From the NCBI GenBank assembly GCA_035516795.1, contig DATIZX010000091.1, positions 1 to 14,623 of the forward strand: a stretch of DNA of 14,623 bases. Direction: 5' to 3'. This document shows, one piece after another, positions 12,323-14,623 of the stretch. The stretch is from DATJBF01 sp035516795. GTDB taxonomy: Bacteria; Verrucomicrobiota; Verrucomicrobiia; Palsa-1439. The translations under genes and the position numbers were made by a program. Positions within the stretch are counted from its first letter, which is position 1; each line of letters starts with the position of its first letter. The notes beneath the pieces were generated by a model, which searched no databases, had not been told where the DNA came from, and was given only the letters and a program-made list of their open reading frames with translations.

Positions 12323-14623
12323 TCAGCGCTTTTCAAGGTTCTGCTTCCAATTCACCGGCTTCTTTCGCTGCGGCGGTACGATCCTCGTGTCGCCCGACGG
12401 CGTAACTTCAATGCAAACGATCGCGGTGCAGCTTTGGCCGACGCAGTTTCCTCCTTGGCCTCCGATGGTGGCCGACAGAGGAATAAAGCCGTCAGGACCC
12501 GGCGTATCCGTGCAATAGTTTTCTTGAAAATTGTTGCCTAGCTTGGGAGGGGGGCTGTACTGCACATACTGGTTCTCCCCTAGTAGGGAGAGGCCGCCGA
12601 ATGGGCAGGCTGACTGCTGACCGTCCTGGCTCACAATGCATCCGGTGCCGTCCCCGTTATCCTTGGGTGACCCGCAATTTATAGGCTCCCCGAACTCCTT
12701 CGGGGCTTCCGAAATGCATCCTAGGGACCAAAGCGTCGTGGTGTCTAGTGGGGCGTTGTTGATTACGACGCTGAAGGTTATGACGTTGCTGGATCCAGCC
12801 TGAATCGGCGGCGGCTGAGAAGGATTAATTGAGACGGACCAAACGACGTTATTGCTAATCTCAATTTGGGCAGTGCCCTTCACACTGGGGAGTGCTTTGG
12901 ACGTCGCCGTGATACTCACGTAGTAAGGGTCCTGGGGAATGGTTTGCGGTGCAGTGTAGGTCGTAGGAGCATTATTGGTCTCGATCGGACTTACGCTGCC
13001 GCATGTTGCCTGCGTACACTGCTCACCGTCAGGAAGCGTCAAGCTCCAGTCGACAGTATGGTCGTCGATGTCGGTGACGACCGCATACACCTGTTCGTTC
13101 CCACCGGGAAGAAGCGCATAAGGCTGCGGGTCGATCTGCACCTGCGGCTGCTGCTGTTCGTTCTGAACCGTAACGGCGTCAAGATTCGAGATCGCGTTGG
13201 GGAAATCCACTGACCGCGCCTCGACGAACACGGTCGATGGGCTGGGGACGATCGGCGGAGCAATGTACAGCTCTTTCGTGAGATCGTCGGGAGAAGGAAT
13301 CATCATCCCAAGCGTGGCATTGCCATCCTGATAGCAAGTATTTGGATCAGAACAGACGTACCAGTTCACATCCTGATTGACATCGCCCGTCACCACCGCG
13401 CTGTAAGGCCCGACGCTGTCATTGACCTGCACCTGTTGCGGTGTAGACGGCGTAATGGAAACTGTAACCACCGGATTCTTGCTCAGGGTCACAGTTGCAG
13501 TGCCAAATGCGCTAGGCACGGCTTCCGACACCGCCTTGATTACGACGGTCGGATTCGCGGGAACAGCAGCGGGTGCGGTATAAGTCACGACGTTCGCGTT
13601 GCTGGATGGCGAGATCGTTCCTAGTGTCGCGTTTCCGCCAAGTACAAACGTATTTCCTTGTCCTACATACCAATTCGCGTTTTGATTGCTCAGATTGGTA
13701 ATCGACGCAGTGAATTGCGTCTGCTGAGTGATGCCTAGCTGAACTTTCCCTGGCGTCACCGTGACTTGCACCGCGGCCAACTCAATGGTGACGGGGAGCA
13801 CGCCCGCGATCTGCGGGTCGGCATCCGGAACCGCCGAAACCACGACCGTTTCCTGCGCCGGAAGCTGCGCCGGAGGATAATAGGTCGCCTGATTGGTATT
13901 GCCCACAATCGGGACAATTGTGCCGTACTGCGCGTTTCCGCCGGTGATTCCGTTGACCTTCCAGGTCACGCTTTGCGTCTCTGCGTTGGCTACCGTCGCG
14001 GTGACGCCTAGGCTCGAACCGATCTCGACGCTGGTTCCTCCGACGACGTTGACGCTCACGCCGAGCGGTGGCGGGGCCGAGATACCCATGATCGCGGCAG
14101 CCGATCGTGAAGGCTGGCCGTTTGAAATGGCTTTGACAGTCACCGTGTTGTAGTTCAGCGGGACAGTCGTGGGAGCGGTATAGACACCGATGTCCGGCCC
14201 CTCGGATGCGATTGTGCCGTTGAGCTGGCTTCCCCCGGTATCGCCGTCCACGGTCCAGTAAACCGAGTTGTCGGAATCGTTGATCACATCGGCGTGGAAG
14301 GTGAAACTGTGCTGCGCCTGATCGACGACAACGACAGGCGTCAGCGTTACCGTGGCAACCGTCGGTGTATTCAGGGAGATGGTCGTCGGGCAAACGGCCA
14401 TCTTGTCTGGTTCAGCATGAGACACGGCCTGAATGCTAACGGTCGCGGGATTGGGGACCTTGGCCGGCGCGGTGTAAACCGCAGTGTTATTGCTGCCCGG
14501 CGTAATCGTTCCGACAGTGGAATTTCCGTCGGGGATGCCGTTCACCTGCCAGACCACGGTAGTGTCGGCGGGACCGAGTACGCCGCCTGCAAGATTGACC
14601 TCGGTCCCCACCTGCAGAGCCGC
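12323..14623 (-). CDS. Large Ig-like repeat surface/secreted protein, C-terminal part (start beyond window)
   Basis: At least 766 residues, open to the right window edge, so the N-terminus and any signal peptide are unseen. It is built of beta-rich Ig-like units of about 98-106 residues, boundaries approximate: partial unit 14623-14372, then 14371-14078, 14077-13778, 13777-13484, 13483-13166, 13165-12854, and a longer final unit 12853-12392, followed by a basic 22-residue tail. Each unit repeats a V-x-V-x-P opening strand, a W-x-V (YWTVDG, TWKVNG, NWYVGQ) core, a G-x-I turn, a Y-(T/I/P)-A/P-P strand (VYTAPTTVP, TYTAPAAVP) and a V-x-I/V-x-A strand before the next linker. The last three units contain cysteines (2, 2 and 8). 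No C-terminal membrane helix or sorting signal is seen. Such tandem domains are common in Acidobacteriota cell-surface proteins; binding partner unknown. Confidence 0.8.
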   Translation of the reverse strand, partial: AALQVGTEVNLAGGVLGPADTTVVWQVNGIPDGNSTVGTITPGSNNTAVYTAPAKVPNPATVSIQAVSHAEPDKMAVCPTTISLNTPTVATVTLTPVVVVDQAQHSFTFHADVINDSDNSVYWTVDGDTGGSQLNGTIASEGPDIGVYTAPTTVPLNYNTVTVKAISNGQPSRSAAAIMGISAPPPLGVSVNVVGGTSVEIGSSLGVTATVANAETQSVTWKVNGITGGNAQYGTIVPIVGNTNQATYYPPAQLPAQETVVVSAVPDADPQIAGVLPVTIELAAVQVTVTPGKVQLGITQQTQFTASITNLSNQNANWYVGQGNTFVLGGNATLGTISPSSNANVVTYTAPAAVPANPTVVIKAVSEAVPSAFGTATVTLSKNPVVTVSITPSTPQQVQVNDSVGPYSAVVTGDVNQDVNWYVCSDPNTCYQDGNATLGMMIPSPDDLTKELYIAPPIVPSPSTVFVEARSVDFPNAISNLDAVTVQNEQQQPQVQIDPQPYALLPGGNEQVYAVVTDIDDHTVDWSLTLPDGEQCTQATCGSVSPIETNNAPTTYTAPQTIPQDPYYVSITATSKALPSVKGTAQIEISNNVVWSVSINPSQPPPIQAGSSNVITFSVVINNAPLDTTTLWSLGCISEAPKEFGEPINCGSPKDNGDGTGCIVSQDGQQSACPFGGLSLLGENQYVQYSPPPKLGNNFQENYCTDTPGPDGFIPLSATIGGQGGNCVGQSCTAIVCIEVTPSGDTRIVPPQRKKPVNWKQNLEKR
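12392..14623 (-). repeat. Tandem Ig-like domain repeat, seven visible units of about 98-106 codons (last about 154)
   Basis: Protein-level tandem repeat inside the partial surface-protein gene. The units diverge strongly in sequence, so the repeat is visible in translation, through recurring W and Y-x-x-P positions, more than in the DNA. The final unit is expanded by Cys-rich insertions (about 12663-12500). Confidence 0.7.

Noticed and set aside
12688..12705. Perfect hairpin CCCCGAA-CTCC-TTCGGGG
   Set aside because: It falls inside the coding region of the last Ig-like unit, with no T-run, so a terminator or attenuator role is unsupported.
1..14623. Mobile element, CRISPR, phage or defence system
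   Set aside because: No transposase, integrase, direct-repeat array, terminal inverted repeats or defence-type domains were seen on either strand.

Overview
The window looks like a piece of an Acidobacteriota chromosome (Terriglobia-like). The grounds are inferential: moderately GC-rich coding DNA, GTG and TTG starts, a very long protein of repeated Ig-like domains, and a catabolic island containing a MetA-type outer-membrane protein and a Yellow/royal-jelly-type secreted protein. No gene here identifies a species. There are no rRNA, tRNA, CRISPR or insertion-sequence features. The DNA is almost fully coding and both ends cut through genes.

Left part (1-10172): an aromatic-acid catabolic island in several transcription units. 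It opens with the C-terminal two thirds of a benzoate-CoA ligase family enzyme and a CatM/BenM-type LysR regulator. The regulator has an ATAC-N7-GTAT operator-like site just before its start codon. A reverse-strand MFS transporter follows. It shares a 66-bp divergent control region with a forward pair: a MetA-like outer-membrane channel and a secreted MRJP/Yellow-family beta-propeller protein. Next is a reverse-strand ketopantoate-reductase-family dehydrogenase, divergent from a forward operon. That operon encodes a benzoylformate decarboxylase-like ThDP enzyme, a Tat-exported small subunit of the gluconate 2-dehydrogenase subunit 3 type, and a GMC flavoprotein whose C-x5-C-x3-C motif suggests an iron-sulfur cluster.

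Working model (inference): an aromatic 2-hydroxy acid such as mandelate crosses the outer membrane through the MetA-like channel and enters by the MFS carrier. The KPR-family enzyme (a family that includes known D-mandelate dehydrogenases) interconverts it with the 2-oxo acid. The ThDP enzyme decarboxylates that to an aromatic aldehyde. After oxidation to the acid, the ligase makes the CoA thioester. No aldehyde dehydrogenase is visible. The exported GMC dehydrogenase may oxidise an alcohol, aldehyde or hydroxy acid on the periplasmic side.

Right part (10181-14623, all reverse strand): a DUF485 membrane protein and an ActP-like sodium:solute symporter form an overlapping pair. Upstream of it lies a hairpin terminator, then the C-terminal part of a long repeat protein with seven visible Ig-like units that continues beyond the window.

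Three convergent gene pairs are separated by only 10, 1 and 8 bp, which is notably compact.
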